From the NCBI RefSeq assembly GCF_025907915.1, contig NZ_JAPAAF010000024.1:1-64000 (forward strand): a DNA stretch of 64,000 nt, in the 5' to 3' direction. Below the pieces are notes generated by a model. The model was given only the letters and a program-made list of their open reading frames with translations, searched no databases and was not told the origin of the DNA. Origin of the DNA: Gaoshiqia sediminis (GTDB lineage: Bacteria; Bacteroidota; Bacteroidia; Bacteroidales; Prolixibacteraceae). Shown here piece by piece: positions 26,612-36,036 of the stretch (within the stretch, counting starts at the first letter, position 1; each line of letters starts with the position of its first letter). The position numbers and the translations under genes were made by a program.

Positions 26612-27778
26612 ATGCACATATCCGTTCTGTTAAACCTGCTAACAAGTTTTTTACTCGCATACCTTGTTATTCCTCCTATTGTCAAGATATCACATGCAAA
26701 ACACCTGTTTGATGTGCCGGACCATAGGAAACTGAACACTGTTGTTGTGCCAACCTTGGGGGGAGTGGCCATTTTTATTGGCTTATTGCTCAGTACTCTG
26801 ATCTACCTGAAGGGAAATTCATCCCCCGGATTTCGTTATTTGTTTGCGGCTATCATCATGATGTTCTTTATCGGAATAAAGGATGACATTATGGTTATTT
26901 CTGCACGAAAGAAGTTTCTTGTGCAATTTGCTGCGGCTTTCTTATTGGTTGTATTTGGTGATTTCCGGTTGGTTCACCCATACGGATTTGCAGGTTTGGC
27001 TCAGCTGAATGATTGGGTTAGTATCCCGTTTTCAGTATTGTTTGTGCTGTTTTTGATCAACGCTCTTAACCTGATTGACGGAATTGATGGCCTGGCTTCC
27101 GGTGTCGCTTTGTTAATTTCGGCCAGTTTGGGGACTTGGTTTTACCTTGCCGGATACTCCGATTATGGCATTGCCTGCTTTGCCTTGAGTGGCAGTTTGC
27201 TCGCCTTTTTGCGGTTCAACCTGTGGGGCGGGGAAAATAAAGTTTTTATGGGTGATACCGGTTCGTTAATCCTGGGAGTTTTTCTGGCTGCCATGGTTAT
27301 TAAATTTAGCGAACTGAATTACATGACGTTTAATGAGTTTTACCTGGAGCAGGCACCGTTGATCGCATTGGGACTTTTCATAGTCCCGATTACGGATACG
27401 TTGCGCGTATTTGCAGTGCGGATTTATAACAAACGATCACCCTTTTCGCCAGATATGAACCATTTTCATCATTTGCTGATTCGCTCGGGGCTCACCCATA
27501 TTCAGGCAAGTGGTTTCTTAGTGACCTATACTATTTTATTCGCGCTGATAGCATTGACATTGCAACATTATCTGGATATAACATCCGGCTTTCTGCTTAT
27601 GTTGATTATTAGTTTTTCATCTGTTGGATTAATTTACCGGAGGACAAAACTGATTGAGGCCCGTGTTGAGAACGAAGGGGCATTGGATGCCGAGCCAAAG
27701 ACTATTCGTTTGATGAGCTGGAAAAGAAGTTCGGATGGCATGGAACCCTATCGTAAGGGGAAAACTCTTTACCGCTAA
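26612..27778 (+). CDS. WecA/TagO-type undecaprenyl-phosphate sugar-1-phosphate transferase
   Basis: This 388-residue polytopic membrane protein of the MraY/WecA family transfers a HexNAc-1-phosphate (or related sugar) to undecaprenyl phosphate, the first step of a surface-polysaccharide pathway. Landmarks are DHRKLNTVVVPTLGGVAIF near the N-terminus, the GIKDDIMVIS Asp pair, NALNLIDGIDGLASG, FMGDTGSLILG and the NHFHHLLIRSGLTH loop. About ten hydrophobic helices are visible. The gene stands alone between terminators and has no functional link to the flanking glycan loci, so it looks like a housekeeping gene between two catabolic islands. The sugar specificity cannot be read. Confidence 0.92.
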   Translation: MHISVLLNLLTSFLLAYLVIPPIVKISHAKHLFDVPDHRKLNTVVVPTLGGVAIFIGLLLSTLIYLKGNSSPGFRYLFAAIIMMFFIGIKDDIMVISARKKFLVQFAAAFLLVVFGDFRLVHPYGFAGLAQLNDWVSIPFSVLFVLFLINALNLIDGIDGLASGVALLISASLGTWFYLAGYSDYGIACFALSGSLLAFLRFNLWGGENKVFMGDTGSLILGVFLAAMVIKFSELNYMTFNEFYLEQAPLIALGLFIVPITDTLRVFAVRIYNKRSPFSPDMNHFHHLLIRSGLTHIQASGFLVTYTILFALIALTLQHYLDITSGFLLMLIISFSSVGLIYRRTKLIEARVENEGALDAEPKTIRLMSWKRSSDGMEPYRKGKTLYR

Positions 27779-27824
27779 CCATCAATCCAAAACCTAAAGA
27801 ACAGTAAGAGGTTCATTCTCCCCG

Positions 27825-27872
27825 AAGAACAGCAGGTGTTTGCAAAAAGACCACCTGCTGTTCTTTTTTTTT
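27825..27872 (+). terminator. Strong Rho-independent terminator after the WecA-like gene
   Basis: AAGAACAGCAGGTG (27825-27838) and CACCTGCTGTTCTT (27852-27865) are perfectly complementary over 14 bases with a 13-base loop, followed by a run of T to 27872. Confidence 0.93.
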
Positions 27873-27953
27873 GAAAAATGACGGGTTATAAAACTTTCTG
27901 GTTTGGTCATTCGGGGCGAATTATATGTTTGGAGCTACATGAATCCATGCCTG

Positions 27954-27986
27954 TTTGAAAATATTCAGCGTGGTTTTGTATCTTTC
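27954..27986 (+). promoter_or_regulatory. Promoter of the first GH2 gene
   Basis: TTTG (27954-27957) is followed after 21 bases by TATCTTTC (27979-27986), one mismatch from TAnnTTTG. A start near 27993 would give a leader of about 76 bases before the ATG at 28070. Confidence 0.5.
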
Positions 27987-28069
27987 GCCAACTCATTTAA
28001 AAGAAGTCATTCAATTTTATGATGAACCTTATACTGCTATTTTTTAATCTGCTAACTTAATTTTTCAGG

Positions 28070-30526
28070 ATGAAAACAATCTTCATGTTTGGATTTGTAA
28101 TGATCATCCTGTGTCATTTTCTGAATGCGCAGGATGTCCGTCATACTGTTTTGCTGGATAAGGATTGGAAGTTTACCAAAGGCGATTTTCCGGAAGCCAG
28201 TGCTGCCGGCTTTGACGATCATGCTTGGGAGTCGGTTTCTGTGCCCCACGATTGGGCGATTTATGGGCCATTCGACGAGATGAACGATTTACAGGAAGTG
28301 GCGATCACCCAAAATATGGAGCAAAAGGCATCGCTTAAAACCGGTCGTACCGGAGGTTTGCCTTATGTGGGTGTGGGCTGGTACCGCACTTCTTTCAGTG
28401 TGTCTGATTTCAAACCCGATCAGCGCCGGGTGAGCCTGCTGTTTGATGGCGCCATGAGCGAAGCAAGGGTGTATGTGAATGGGCAGGAAGCCATTTTTTG
28501 GCCCAATGGCTACAATTCATTTCATGTGGATGTGACGGACTTCTTGAATGCCGACGGACAGAACAATACCTTGGCAGTCCGCTTGGAAAACCGCGAACAG
28601 TCGTCGCGCTGGTATCCCGGTGCCGGATTGTACCGCAACGTGCACCTGATTGTTTCCAACGCCATTCACGTGCCGGTTTGGGGAACTTACCTCACCACGC
28701 CATTTGTTTCCGATGATTACGCGTCCGTTCAGTTGGAAACAACTTTGGCGAATGTGCCCGAAGGAGCCGATGTTCGCGTTGAAACTGTGATTCTGGATGA
28801 AAGCAAACAGGTGGTTGCCAGCAAAATCAACGTTCAAAAGATCAATCACGGACAGCCGTTCGTGCAAAATTTTATTGTCGATCACCCGGCCTTGTGGTCG
28901 CCCGAATCGCCTGTTTTATACCAGGCCGAATCAAAAGTCTATTTTCAGGATCAACTGGTTGATGAGTACACCACACGCTTTGGAATTCGGGATATCAAAT
29001 ACATTGCCGACAAAGGATTTTTTCTGAACGGGCAGCACCGCAAATTTCAAGGAGTATGCAACCACCATGATCTGGGTCCCTTGGGGGCAGCTGTCAACAC
29101 GGCCACTTTGCGACGCCAGTTGGTTTTATTGAAAGACATGGGCTGCGATGCCATCCGCACGGCGCACAACATGCCGGCTCCCGAGCTGGTTGAACTTTGC
29201 GATGAAATGGGTTTCATGATGATGATTGAACCCTTTGACGAGTGGGACCGCGCCAAATGCAAAAACGGCTACCATCGTTTTTTTGATGAATGGGCCGAAA
29301 AAGATATGGTCAATATGCTTCGGAATTACCGGAACAACCCATGCGTGGTCATGTGGAGCATTGGCAACGAAGTGCCGACCCAATGCAGCCCCGATGGTTA
29401 CCAGGTCGCTAAATTTCTGCAGGATATTTGTCATCGCGAAGATCCAACGCGGCCGGTAACTTGCGGCATGGACCAGGTGTCGTGCGTATTGAAAAATGGC
29501 TTTGCGGCGATGCTCGACATTCCGGGATTCAACTACCGCGTGCATCGTTATCAGGAGGCTTATGAGAAGTTGCCACAAAACCTGGTGCTGGGGTCCGAAA
29601 CTTCGTCAACGGTAAGTTCACGTGGGGTTTATAAGTTTCCGGTGGAGAAAAAGGCCAATGCCACATACGATGACCACCAATCCTCGTCTTACGATTTTGA
29701 GTATTGCAGTTGGTCGAACCTTCCGGATGAGGATTTTGCCATGGCCGACGATCAGGAGTGGAGCATGGGCCAATTTGTATGGACCGGTTTCGACTATTTG
29801 GGTGAGCCAAGTCCGTACGACACCAATGGCTGGCCAAACCACAGCTCGATGTTCGGGATCATCGATCTGGCAAGTATTCCGAAAGACCGGTTTTACTTGT
29901 ACCGCAGCATTTGGAATACAAATGAGGAAACGCTGCATGTGTTGCCGCATTGGAATTGGGAAGGAAAAGAGGGCGATACCGTGCCGGTTTTTGTTTATAC
30001 CAATCACCCGTCGGCCGAGTTGTTTGTAAATGGCAAAAGCTATGGCAAGCAGCACAAAAACAACAGCACAGTGCAAAACCGCTACCGCCTGATGTGGATG
30101 GATGTGATTTACGAACCGGGTGAAGTGAAAGTGGTGGCTTTTGATGCGAAAGGGAATGCCGTGGCCGATAAAATCGTGAAGACTGCCGGCAAGCCGTACC
30201 AGTTGGAACTGGTTGCTGACCGCACGGAAATTAGCGCCGATGGAAAAGATTTGGCCTACATTACCGTTCGGGTGGTTGACAAAGATGGCATCCTGTGCCC
30301 GAACGACCAGCGGCTCATTCATTTTTTTGCTGATGGAGCTGGCAAGTATAAAGCTTCAGCTAATGGCGATCCCACCTGTCTGGATTTGTTTCACTTGCCG
30401 CAAATGCATGCGTTTAACGGACAGCTGACCGTAATAGCACAAGCCTCCGAATCGAAAGGGATTTTAAAACTTGAAGCGAAAGCAAAAGGATTAAAGGCTG
30501 CTTCTTTGGAAATAGACGTAAAATGA
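28070..30526 (+). CDS. GH2 beta-galactosidase-type glycosidase
   Basis: This 818-residue exported enzyme (signal peptide 1-20, ...HFLNAQ) has the GH2 layout: jelly-roll sugar-binding domain (about 25-200 with VGWYRTSF), immunoglobulin-like domain, TIM barrel, and a DUF4982-like C-terminal region. The acid/base is Glu434 in WSIGNEVP and the nucleophile Glu510 in LGSETSS. Its length and C-terminal layout fit the many Bacteroidota GH2 beta-galactosidases of about 800 residues, although beta-glucuronidase or other GH2 activities cannot be excluded. It is monocistronic, between its own promoter and a terminator at 30587. Periplasmic removal of beta-linked galactose from host-type glycans is the likely role. 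Confidence 0.88.
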   Translation: MKTIFMFGFVMIILCHFLNAQDVRHTVLLDKDWKFTKGDFPEASAAGFDDHAWESVSVPHDWAIYGPFDEMNDLQEVAITQNMEQKASLKTGRTGGLPYVGVGWYRTSFSVSDFKPDQRRVSLLFDGAMSEARVYVNGQEAIFWPNGYNSFHVDVTDFLNADGQNNTLAVRLENREQSSRWYPGAGLYRNVHLIVSNAIHVPVWGTYLTTPFVSDDYASVQLETTLANVPEGADVRVETVILDESKQVVASKINVQKINHGQPFVQNFIVDHPALWSPESPVLYQAESKVYFQDQLVDEYTTRFGIRDIKYIADKGFFLNGQHRKFQGVCNHHDLGPLGAAVNTATLRRQLVLLKDMGCDAIRTAHNMPAPELVELCDEMGFMMMIEPFDEWDRAKCKNGYHRFFDEWAEKDMVNMLRNYRNNPCVVMWSIGNEVPTQCSPDGYQVAKFLQDICHREDPTRPVTCGMDQVSCVLKNGFAAMLDIPGFNYRVHRYQEAYEKLPQNLVLGSETSSTVSSRGVYKFPVEKKANATYDDHQSSSYDFEYCSWSNLPDEDFAMADDQEWSMGQFVWTGFDYLGEPSPYDTNGWPNHSSMFGIIDLASIPKDRFYLYRSIWNTNEETLHVLPHWNWEGKEGDTVPVFVYTNHPSAELFVNGKSYGKQHKNNSTVQNRYRLMWMDVIYEPGEVKVVAFDAKGNAVADKIVKTAGKPYQLELVADRTEISADGKDLAYITVRVVDKDGILCPNDQRLIHFFADGAGKYKASANGDPTCLDLFHLPQMHAFNGQLTVIAQASESKGILKLEAKAKGLKAASLEIDVK

Positions 30527-30586
30527 ACTGATTGAGCCGGTTGATGTCGAGGGTTGTCAAAGTTTAGCCGGTTTATTCCGAAGTTA

Positions 30587-30638
30587 TAGTCCTGAAAGGG
30601 GAGAGGTGGTGCCTATCCGGTTCAGGACTAGTTTTTTT
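30587..30638 (+). terminator. Terminator after the first GH2 gene
   Basis: TAGTCCTGAA (30587-30596) and TTCAGGACTA (30621-30630) are exact inverted copies, followed by G and seven T. The 24-base loop is large but the T-tract is clear. Confidence 0.75.
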
Positions 30639-30656
30639 GTGCTGATTGGTTGAAGA

Positions 30657-31742
30657 TTAGATCTCGGATTCGATATAGTAATGCAGGTTCTCCTGCGTGA
30701 TGATATCTAATGGCAGATACTTGATTGGTTGGATGTTTTTCTTGAAAAGCAAGTGGTCGATCAGTAGCTGGATGCCATAATAGCCTTGCCTTTTGGGATT
30801 CTGGTTGATCAGGAAATTGATGGTCCCTTTTTCCAGAAAAGCCAGGTTTTGTTTTATTAAATCGTATCCTACCAGATGAATATTGTCAAGCTTATTTTCA
30901 AACAAGTATTCTGCCAAAGTGAATGCCTTGGAGTTGGTTACAAAAATACCCCGGGTGTCTGGATTTTCATTTAATAAGTTGGTAATCAATGTCCGGAAGT
31001 GTTCTTTCGCGCTGCTGTATTTTAAGTCGGCATGAGCAATCCGGAATTGGCCGTTCCCGTGCTGTTCAAAATAATCGATAAAACCCTGTTCTTTGCGTAT
31101 CAGGTGTGACGAGTTTGGTACATCTTCGTCAATATGCGCTACGATAAAGGTCGCCGGGGTAGGGTGCCCGTAGTGTAGCAGTTTTGCAGCCAGAAACCCG
31201 CTTTGATACGAATCCTGCCCGATATAAGCCAGCGGTTCGTAATCGGGAATATGTGTGTTGAACAGGTTGAATGGAATGTTTTGCCGTTTCCATTTGCTCA
31301 GGTAGGCCAGCGATTCCTTGTAAAAGATGGGCGCGATCAGGATGCCATCGTAACCTGAAACTGAAACTTTTTCGGCGGCTTCTTTGAAACTATCTACGCT
31401 ATACTGGCTGAATAAAAACTGGTCCACCCAAACACCGTATTGCCGTAGTTCTGCCTCGGCTTTTGCGATTCCGTTTTTTGGATCTTCCCAGTAAGCATCC
31501 ACCGAAGGATCGGGGATGACTGCGGCAATTCTGTATTCTTTTTTCGATACTAATGCCCGGGCAAGCAGATTCGGCTCATAGTTCATTTCTTTGGCAATCC
31601 GCAAAACACGCTCGGAAACTTCGTCCGAAACCCTTCCGCGGTTGTGTAAAACCCGGTCCACTGTTCCTGTCGAGACATTGGCTTTTTGGGCGATATCTTT
31701 TATCCGGACTACAGTTCGTTTCGATGAATTTCTTTTGTCCAT
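30657..31742 (-). CDS. LacI/GalR-family transcriptional regulator
   Basis: This is a 361-residue regulator. An N-terminal LacI HTH (about residues 12-60) contains VRIKDIAQKANVSTGTVDRV and the hinge-proximal NYEPNLLARALVS. The rest (about 65-361) is a periplasmic-binding-protein-like sensor domain with YDGILIAPIFY and GIFVTNSKAFTLAEYLF. It is divergent from the GH109-GH20-GH2 genes, and two CG-centred palindromes lie in the shared upstream region, one in the spacer of the GH109 promoter. Repression of those genes with relief by a sugar ligand is inferred. The ligand is unknown. Confidence 0.92.
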   Translation of the reverse strand: MDKRNSSKRTVVRIKDIAQKANVSTGTVDRVLHNRGRVSDEVSERVLRIAKEMNYEPNLLARALVSKKEYRIAAVIPDPSVDAYWEDPKNGIAKAEAELRQYGVWVDQFLFSQYSVDSFKEAAEKVSVSGYDGILIAPIFYKESLAYLSKWKRQNIPFNLFNTHIPDYEPLAYIGQDSYQSGFLAAKLLHYGHPTPATFIVAHIDEDVPNSSHLIRKEQGFIDYFEQHGNGQFRIAHADLKYSSAKEHFRTLITNLLNENPDTRGIFVTNSKAFTLAEYLFENKLDNIHLVGYDLIKQNLAFLEKGTINFLINQNPKRQGYYGIQLLIDHLLFKKNIQPIKYLPLDIITQENLHYYIESEI

Positions 31743-31795
31743 AGTTGGTTTATCAGATTTTGTTTTTTCTTATTTTGTTTGCCTGCCTGCTGTAG

Positions 31796-31805
31796 TGTAC
31801 GTACA
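31796..31805. promoter_or_regulatory. Candidate LacI operator near the regulator gene
   Basis: TGTACGTACA is a perfect 10-base palindrome centred on CG, the hallmark of LacI-family operators. It lies 54 bases upstream of the lacI-type start codon at 31742, where it could mediate autoregulation. Confidence 0.45.
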
Positions 31806-32038
31806 TGATGATTGTAATGTGTCCTTCTTTTCTTTGGCTCTTTTATAACTAGTTTTATCCGGAAATACTGCTTTCATTCCTATTCTACTTTCTTCTTTGT
31901 ACATGAAAAGATATCTATATAGCCGTTTAAAACCAGTGACTTGCATGTTTATAGGTCATTATTGTTAAGCGTGTTCTGTCATGAAGGTAAAAATAGCAGA
32001 CTTTTCTCAGGAAAAAACATTTTTTGATGAAAAATCGT

Positions 32039-32050
32039 GTGTACGAACAC
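32039..32050. promoter_or_regulatory. Candidate LacI operator in the GH109 promoter
   Basis: GTGTACGAACAC is an inverted repeat (GTGT/ACAC) with central ACGA, CG-centred like LacI-family operators. It lies 10 bases upstream of the -7 box at 32061, inside the promoter spacer, where binding would block RNA polymerase. Confidence 0.55.
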
Positions 32051-32060
32051 GCAAATTTAA

Positions 32061-32068
32061 TATATTTG
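32061..32068 (+). promoter_or_regulatory. -7 promoter box of the GH109 operon
   Basis: TATATTTG matches TAnnTTTG exactly. No TTTG is found at the usual 19-21 base distance upstream. A start near 32075 would give a leader of about 130 bases. The 461-base gap 31743-32203 otherwise holds only the two palindromes described and no gene. Confidence 0.5.
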
Positions 32069-32203
32069 TCGCTCATGCAAGGTTGTGGGGCTATGTTTTG
32101 TGTGAAAAAATCAACTGAGCCCAAGTCGCCGCTGCTGTCGTGTTAAAAGAATGCCCATTGTGTGTCGGGCTTGTTTGTGAAGAAAACCGTAAAAACTAAT
32201 CAG

Positions 32204-33658
32204 ATGGAAAACAATAATCGTCGCTCATTTTTGAAGCACTTGTCGCTTGGGGTTGGCATGGCCGTTACCGGTGTGCCTGCCTGGTCGTTAGAATCAGATC
32301 AAAAGAGCAAAAACCGGGTGAGTAGGAAATCCACTTCTTCATTTAATATGTGCAACTATGCTGCCCCCAAAATTCCGGTGGTTCGTGTCGGATTTATTGG
32401 ATTGGGGATGCGCGGTCCGGGAGCGGTGGTCAGGATGTCACATATCGAAGGTGTAGAAATCAAAGCCCTGTGCGATATCCGTGACGAATCGGTGAAAGGT
32501 TCTCAGAAGCATTTAAGGGGAGCAGGCTTGCCCGATGCAACGGAATATTTTGGTTCCGAAGATGCCTGGAAGGCCCTCTGTGAAAGCGATGATATTGATT
32601 TGGTTTACATCTGCACTCCCTGGCATTTGCACACGCCAATGGCCGTTTATGCCATGAACCACGGAAAGCATGTGGCCGTAGAAGTACCGGCAGCCGTTAC
32701 CCTTGATGAGGCTTGGGAACTGGTGGAAACTTCGGAAAAGACTCGCAAACACTGCATGATGCTCGAAAACTGCTGCTACGATTTCTTTGAATTGTTGACC
32801 TTAAATATGGCCCGCCAGGGTTTGTTCGGCGAGTTAGTTCACGGCGAAGGGGCCTACATTCACAACTTGCTGGATTTGAATTTTGATAAGAATGGCTATT
32901 ACGGTATGTGGCGTTTGAAAGAGAATTACCGCAACGGCAATTTGTACCCAACACATGGGCTAGGCCCGGTTTGTCAGGCCATGAACATCAATCGGGGTGA
33001 TCAGATGGATTACCTGGTATCTATGGCATCAAACGACTTCCAAATGGCTGCCCGGGCTAATGAGCTTGCTGCAGAAGATTCGTTCTATTCCGAATTTGCT
33101 GGCAAGAAATATCGGGGGAATATGAATACAACTGTGGTGAAAACCTATCAAGGGCGTACCATCATGATTCAGCATGACGTAACTTCTACGCGTCCGTATT
33201 CGCGCATCCATTTGTTGAGCGGTACGAAGGGGATGGCCCGCAAATGGCCTGATCCTGCACGGATTTCGTTCGGGCACAGTTGGATAAATGACGAAGAATT
33301 TAAAAAACTGGAACAGGAATATACACCCGAAATTGTTCGGAAAGTGGGCGAAATGGCCAAAAAAATTGGCGGGCACGGCGGCATGGATTTCATGATGGAC
33401 TGGCGCCTGATTGACTGCCTTCGGAATGGCCTTCCGCTGGATCAGGATGTGTATGACGCAGCTTTGTGGAGTGTCATTGCCCCGCTCAGCGAATGGTCGG
33501 TGGCCAACCGTTCAAATTCGATTGATGTGCCTGATTTTACCCGTGGAAACTGGAAACATAACGCACCTGTAAATCTAACCCTTGCGGGAGGCGGAAATAC
33601 GGAAGTTCGCCGGGTTCAGACGGATCCGCAATCGAAAACTCAATTGGAAATCAATTAA
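32204..33658 (+). CDS. GH109 alpha-N-acetylgalactosaminidase, Tat-exported
   Basis: The frame is open from a GTG at 32162, but the ATG at 32204 starts a twin-arginine signal (NNRRSFLKHLSLG) and is preferred (484 residues). After the signal, a Gfo/Idh/MocA-type NAD-binding fold begins at VRVGFIGLGMRGPGAV, followed by EVPAAVTLDEAWELV, HCMMLENCCYDFFEL and GEGAYIHNLLDL, a series typical of GH109. These enzymes hold NAD+ tightly and cleave terminal alpha-GalNAc through a redox/elimination mechanism, so folding before export by Tat makes sense. It is the first gene of the presumed LacI-controlled unit, 12 bases before GH20. Confidence 0.9.
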   Translation: MENNNRRSFLKHLSLGVGMAVTGVPAWSLESDQKSKNRVSRKSTSSFNMCNYAAPKIPVVRVGFIGLGMRGPGAVVRMSHIEGVEIKALCDIRDESVKGSQKHLRGAGLPDATEYFGSEDAWKALCESDDIDLVYICTPWHLHTPMAVYAMNHGKHVAVEVPAAVTLDEAWELVETSEKTRKHCMMLENCCYDFFELLTLNMARQGLFGELVHGEGAYIHNLLDLNFDKNGYYGMWRLKENYRNGNLYPTHGLGPVCQAMNINRGDQMDYLVSMASNDFQMAARANELAAEDSFYSEFAGKKYRGNMNTTVVKTYQGRTIMIQHDVTSTRPYSRIHLLSGTKGMARKWPDPARISFGHSWINDEEFKKLEQEYTPEIVRKVGEMAKKIGGHGGMDFMMDWRLIDCLRNGLPLDQDVYDAALWSVIAPLSEWSVANRSNSIDVPDFTRGNWKHNAPVNLTLAGGGNTEVRRVQTDPQSKTQLEIN

Positions 33659-33670
33659 ACTAAAAAATAC

Positions 33671-35965
33671 ATGAGCATGCTTTTAAAAAATTTTATTCCG
33701 CTTTGTGTGGTATTATTTACAGTTGTTGCCTGTAATAATAACTGTAGTGAGTCTGACTTGATTGTTGCCATTGTTCCTCAGCCGAACGACATGGTTCAGC
33801 AGGAAGGCGCTTTCACTGTAAATTCCAAAACGGCTTTTGTGCTTCCCGAAAATGAGAAGCTGGCTGCATCAGTCGATTTGATTAATCAACGTTTTGTTCG
33901 GGCTGCAGGATTTGCCCTGAAAACTACGAGTGAGAAACCCGGCAAAAATTACATTGCCGTTGAGATGGATCCTTCTTTTAGTCAAGGCAGTGAAGCCTAC
34001 GAATTGACCGTTACCACAACTGGTGTCACGGTAAAAGCGGCCTCGGAACGCGGTGCTTTCTATGGACTGATGACCATGTTGCAACTGCTTCCTCCCGAGA
34101 TTGAAAGTCCGACTTTGGCGAAAGATGCCTGCTGGACGATGCCCTGCATTCGGGTAAACGATGAGCCTCGATTTATCTGGCGCGGAATGCACCTGGATGT
34201 TTGCCGGCATTTTGTGCCCGTTGAATTCATTAAAAAGCAACTCGATGTCATGGCAATGTTCAAAATGAATACTTTCCACTGGCACCTGACCGAAGACCAG
34301 GGCTGGCGTATTGAGATTAAAAAATATCCGTTGCTCACCGAACTAGGCTCGAAGCGAATCGAGGGTGATGGCTCGGAATATGGCGGCTATTACACCCAGG
34401 ACGAAATCAAGGAAGTGGTGGCCTACGCGGCAGAGCGATTTATCAATGTAGTACCCGAAATCGAATTGCCGGGACATTCGCTGGCTGCTTTGGTGGGCTA
34501 CCCGCATTTGTCGTGCACCGGAGGGCCTTTCCAGGTGCGTAATGTATGGGGCGTTGAGCCAGATGTGTATTGCGCCGGAAAAGAGGAAACTTTTCAATTC
34601 CTCGAAGATATTATTGATGAAGTGGTACCGCTGTTTCCCTATGAATATTTTCATATTGGAGGTGACGAATCACCGAAAGATCGCTGGAAAGAATGTGCTG
34701 ATTGTCAGAAGCGCATCAAAGCGGAAGGCCTGAAAGATGAACATGAGTTGCAAAGCTATTTTGTGCAGCGCATTGAAAAAGTTTTGCTGGCCCACGGTAA
34801 AAAGATGATCGGCTGGGACGAGATTCTGGAAGGTGGACTGGCACCATCGGCTACGGTGATGTCGTGGCGTGGCGAAGCTGGGGGCATTGAGGCCGCCAAG
34901 CAAGGGCACGACGTGGTGATGACCCCAGGCGGTTGGGTGTATCTGGATCATTATCAGGGCGACAGCAAGGTGGAACCGGTAGCAATCGGCGGCTATACTA
35001 CCCTCGAAAAGTCGTACGGTTATGATCCTGTTCCCGCTGAGTTGGAAGGTGAACTGGCCAAACATGTGCTGGGAACACAGGGAAATGTATGGTCGGAATA
35101 CATGTACACGCCGGAACTGTTCGAACACCGCATTTATCCCCGCATCATTGCCTTGGCCGAAGTAGGCTGGACGCTGAAAGAAAATAAAGACTTTCCCGAT
35201 TTTCTGAAACGCATGGACCCGCAGTTTGTGCGCCTCGACTATCATGGAATCAATTACCACATACCGCTCCCCGAGGGACTGGTAAATCTGGTTGCTTTTA
35301 CCGATACTGCAAATCTCGAATTTACGTCAACCCGATCGGTAAAAATGGTTTACACGATCGATGGCAGCGAACCTGATCAAAATTCAACAGTTTATGAATC
35401 TCCACTGATCTTCACGGATCATGCGACAGTTAAAATCCGTTCGGTACTGAATAGCGGTAAGATGAGCAGTGTGCGGACCATCCAGGTTGAAAAACAGGAG
35501 TTGGTACCCGCTGTAGCTGTTGAAACAACCAATGCCGGGCTGAAAGGCAAATATGCTGAAGGTACTTTCATTTGGGTAAAAGATATTGAATCGGTTCAGA
35601 GTTGGACTGATATCGTGGTTACAAAAGAAAACCTGGGAACGATAAATAATTACCAATCTCCCACAGCTGCGGTACTGGCCGGTTATTTTGAAATCCCCGA
35701 GGATGGCGTTTATGAATTCAAAACCAATTTCGACCAGTTTTTTATTGGTGATAAATTGCTGATAAACAATGATGGCGAAGTGAAACGTTTTTCGCGTAAC
35801 AATGCCATGATTGCCCTGGCCAAAGGAAAACATCCGGTGAAGATTATTTATCTGAACAACAACATTGGCGGGTTCCCGCAATCGTGGAACCACTTTGTTG
35901 TTGAGTACAAAAAGGCCGGGGATGAACAATACACGACGGTTAAGTTGGAGGATTTTACCTATTGA
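33671..35965 (+). CDS. GH20 beta-N-acetylhexosaminidase with C-terminal PA14-like domain
   Basis: This 764-residue lipoprotein has Cys21 (VVAC) followed by NNNCSESD. A GH20b domain (about 35-160) precedes the TIM barrel with HWHLTEDQGWRIEIKKYP and HIGGDESPKDRW, where Asp332 and Glu333 are the substrate-assisted catalytic pair. After the barrel come a chitobiase-like beta domain (about 530-610) and a PA14-like region (about 620-764) with ILAGYFEIPEDGVYEF-type pattern. It removes terminal beta-GlcNAc or beta-GalNAc. It sits between GH109 and a GH2 beta-galactosidase, matching stepwise exo-degradation of mucin-type or glycosphingolipid glycans. Confidence 0.92.
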   Translation: MSMLLKNFIPLCVVLFTVVACNNNCSESDLIVAIVPQPNDMVQQEGAFTVNSKTAFVLPENEKLAASVDLINQRFVRAAGFALKTTSEKPGKNYIAVEMDPSFSQGSEAYELTVTTTGVTVKAASERGAFYGLMTMLQLLPPEIESPTLAKDACWTMPCIRVNDEPRFIWRGMHLDVCRHFVPVEFIKKQLDVMAMFKMNTFHWHLTEDQGWRIEIKKYPLLTELGSKRIEGDGSEYGGYYTQDEIKEVVAYAAERFINVVPEIELPGHSLAALVGYPHLSCTGGPFQVRNVWGVEPDVYCAGKEETFQFLEDIIDEVVPLFPYEYFHIGGDESPKDRWKECADCQKRIKAEGLKDEHELQSYFVQRIEKVLLAHGKKMIGWDEILEGGLAPSATVMSWRGEAGGIEAAKQGHDVVMTPGGWVYLDHYQGDSKVEPVAIGGYTTLEKSYGYDPVPAELEGELAKHVLGTQGNVWSEYMYTPELFEHRIYPRIIALAEVGWTLKENKDFPDFLKRMDPQFVRLDYHGINYHIPLPEGLVNLVAFTDTANLEFTSTRSVKMVYTIDGSEPDQNSTVYESPLIFTDHATVKIRSVLNSGKMSSVRTIQVEKQELVPAVAVETTNAGLKGKYAEGTFIWVKDIESVQSWTDIVVTKENLGTINNYQSPTAAVLAGYFEIPEDGVYEFKTNFDQFFIGDKLLINNDGEVKRFSRNNAMIALAKGKHPVKIIYLNNNIGGFPQSWNHFVVEYKKAGDEQYTTVKLEDFTY

Positions 35966-36036
35966 ATTGGTCGTCAATAAATGACTTTGTGAAAAGACGA
36001 AGTTGTTTTAACAAGATGAAAACTTTTCTGTGATGA

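Noticed and set aside
29618-30322. 234-residue - strand frame inside the first GH2 gene
   Set aside because: It is a shadow of a gene with both GH2 catalytic residues intact.
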